Origin: an uncultured Bacteroidota bacterium
Lineage (GTDB): Bacteria; Bacteroidota; Bacteroidia; Chitinophagales; Chitinophagaceae
DNA length: 64,000 nt
NCBI GenBank assembly: GCA_903882805.1
Contig: CAIRYK010000032.1
Location: forward strand, 48,089 to 112,088
Direction of reading: 5' to 3'
Shown here one piece after another: positions 63,825 to 64,000 of this stretch (positions within the stretch are counted from its first letter, which is position 1; each line of letters begins with the position of its first letter). The notes under the pieces are model-generated. The model did not search any database. It saw only the letters and a program-made list of their open reading frames with translations, and was not told the origin of the DNA. A program made the translations under genes and the position numbers.

Positions 63825-64000
63825 ATGAAAAAAAGTTTTCATTTTTTGCTTGCACTCGGTGTAGGGCTTTTCTGTAGTAGCAGTTCGTTTGCCCAGTTGG
63901 TAGGCGGCAATATGTTTTTGCAGGGTCGTTGGGTAGAGATCGGTTGTTGTCCGAACGATGCCTTTGGGGCTTGTACGTCACCAGCCGGTTACCATCCACA
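63825..64000 (+). CDS. Secreted protein, N-terminal fragment cut by the window edge
   Basis: The first 58 codons are present. Signal peptide MKKSFHFLLALGVGLFCSS continues to SSFAQ, a standard signal peptidase I site, followed by LVGGNMFLQGRWVEIGCCP and NDAFGACTSPAGYHP. The GGN-x-F-x-Q-G-x-W-V-E-I-G pattern often begins large surface proteins of Chitinophagaceae that end in PKD or CHU_C domains. The preceding gene is of that kind, so a similar protein is likely (inference). Nothing more can be said. Confidence 0.75.
   Translation, partial: MKKSFHFLLALGVGLFCSSSSFAQLVGGNMFLQGRWVEIGCCPNDAFGACTSPAGYHP

Overview
The window looks like a chromosomal segment of a Bacteroidota bacterium, most likely Chitinophagaceae or a close relative (inference from protein families; no rRNA is present to prove it). 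The signs are type IX secretion sorting tails, a gliding CHU_C-type C-terminus, a TonB-linked 'outer membrane beta-barrel' receptor, glutamine synthetase III, a DUF2480 protein, a stand-alone atpD-atpC pair, and promoters of the Bacteroidota type (TTTG-N19-TAnnTTTG) directly upstream of several genes.

Layout. 1-9.7 kb holds housekeeping genes: a truncated amino-acid permease, a secreted protein, lipB, an agmatinase/arginase-family enzyme, a methyltransferase, an amidohydrolase, an RluB-type pseudouridine synthase with a very long repetitive N-terminus, and an orphan receiver + HPt pair. 9.9-16 kb has a nucleotide-sugar dehydratase of the FlaA1/CapD type, a secreted protein, arginine decarboxylase and an acyltransferase. 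16.2-21.4 kb is the most interesting part. A 49-codon gene encodes a peptide with a lasso-type leader signature (W-x2-P-x-F-x3-G) and a short acidic-residue-containing core. It lies directly behind an asparagine-synthetase-like cyclase that lacks the glutaminase Cys2, and opposite a divergent ABC exporter/nucleotidyltransferase pair. It has its own promoter and terminator. The usual lasso RRE and leader peptidase (B1/B2) are not in the window.

21.4-36.9 kb has two ion-channel-like proteins, a cupin, T9SS cargo, atpDC, a periplasmic binding-protein-like lipid/peptide-type protein with a charged coiled coil, a WecA/TagO-type transferase, an M1 peptidase, two NHL-repeat T9SS cargo proteins and a DMT transporter. 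36.9-54.3 kb contains a TonB-type receptor followed by a surface-glycan-like locus: AsnB, a glycosyltransferase, five tandem paralogous polytopic membrane proteins (probable GT-C fold), and an MBOAT/SGNH O-acetylation pair. 54.4-64 kb has GlnN, an M28 peptidase, a lipoprotein, a DUF2480 protein, a large PKD/CHU_C adhesin-like protein with three Cys-rich repeats, and the start of another secreted protein.

How they fit together: the glycan genes at 28.6, 9.9 and 39-54 kb could supply surface polysaccharide; the polyamine enzymes at 3.4 and 13.4 kb would give arginine to agmatine to putrescine; the 16-21 kb genes would make, close and export a ribosomal peptide. No tRNA, rRNA, CRISPR array or insertion sequence was seen.
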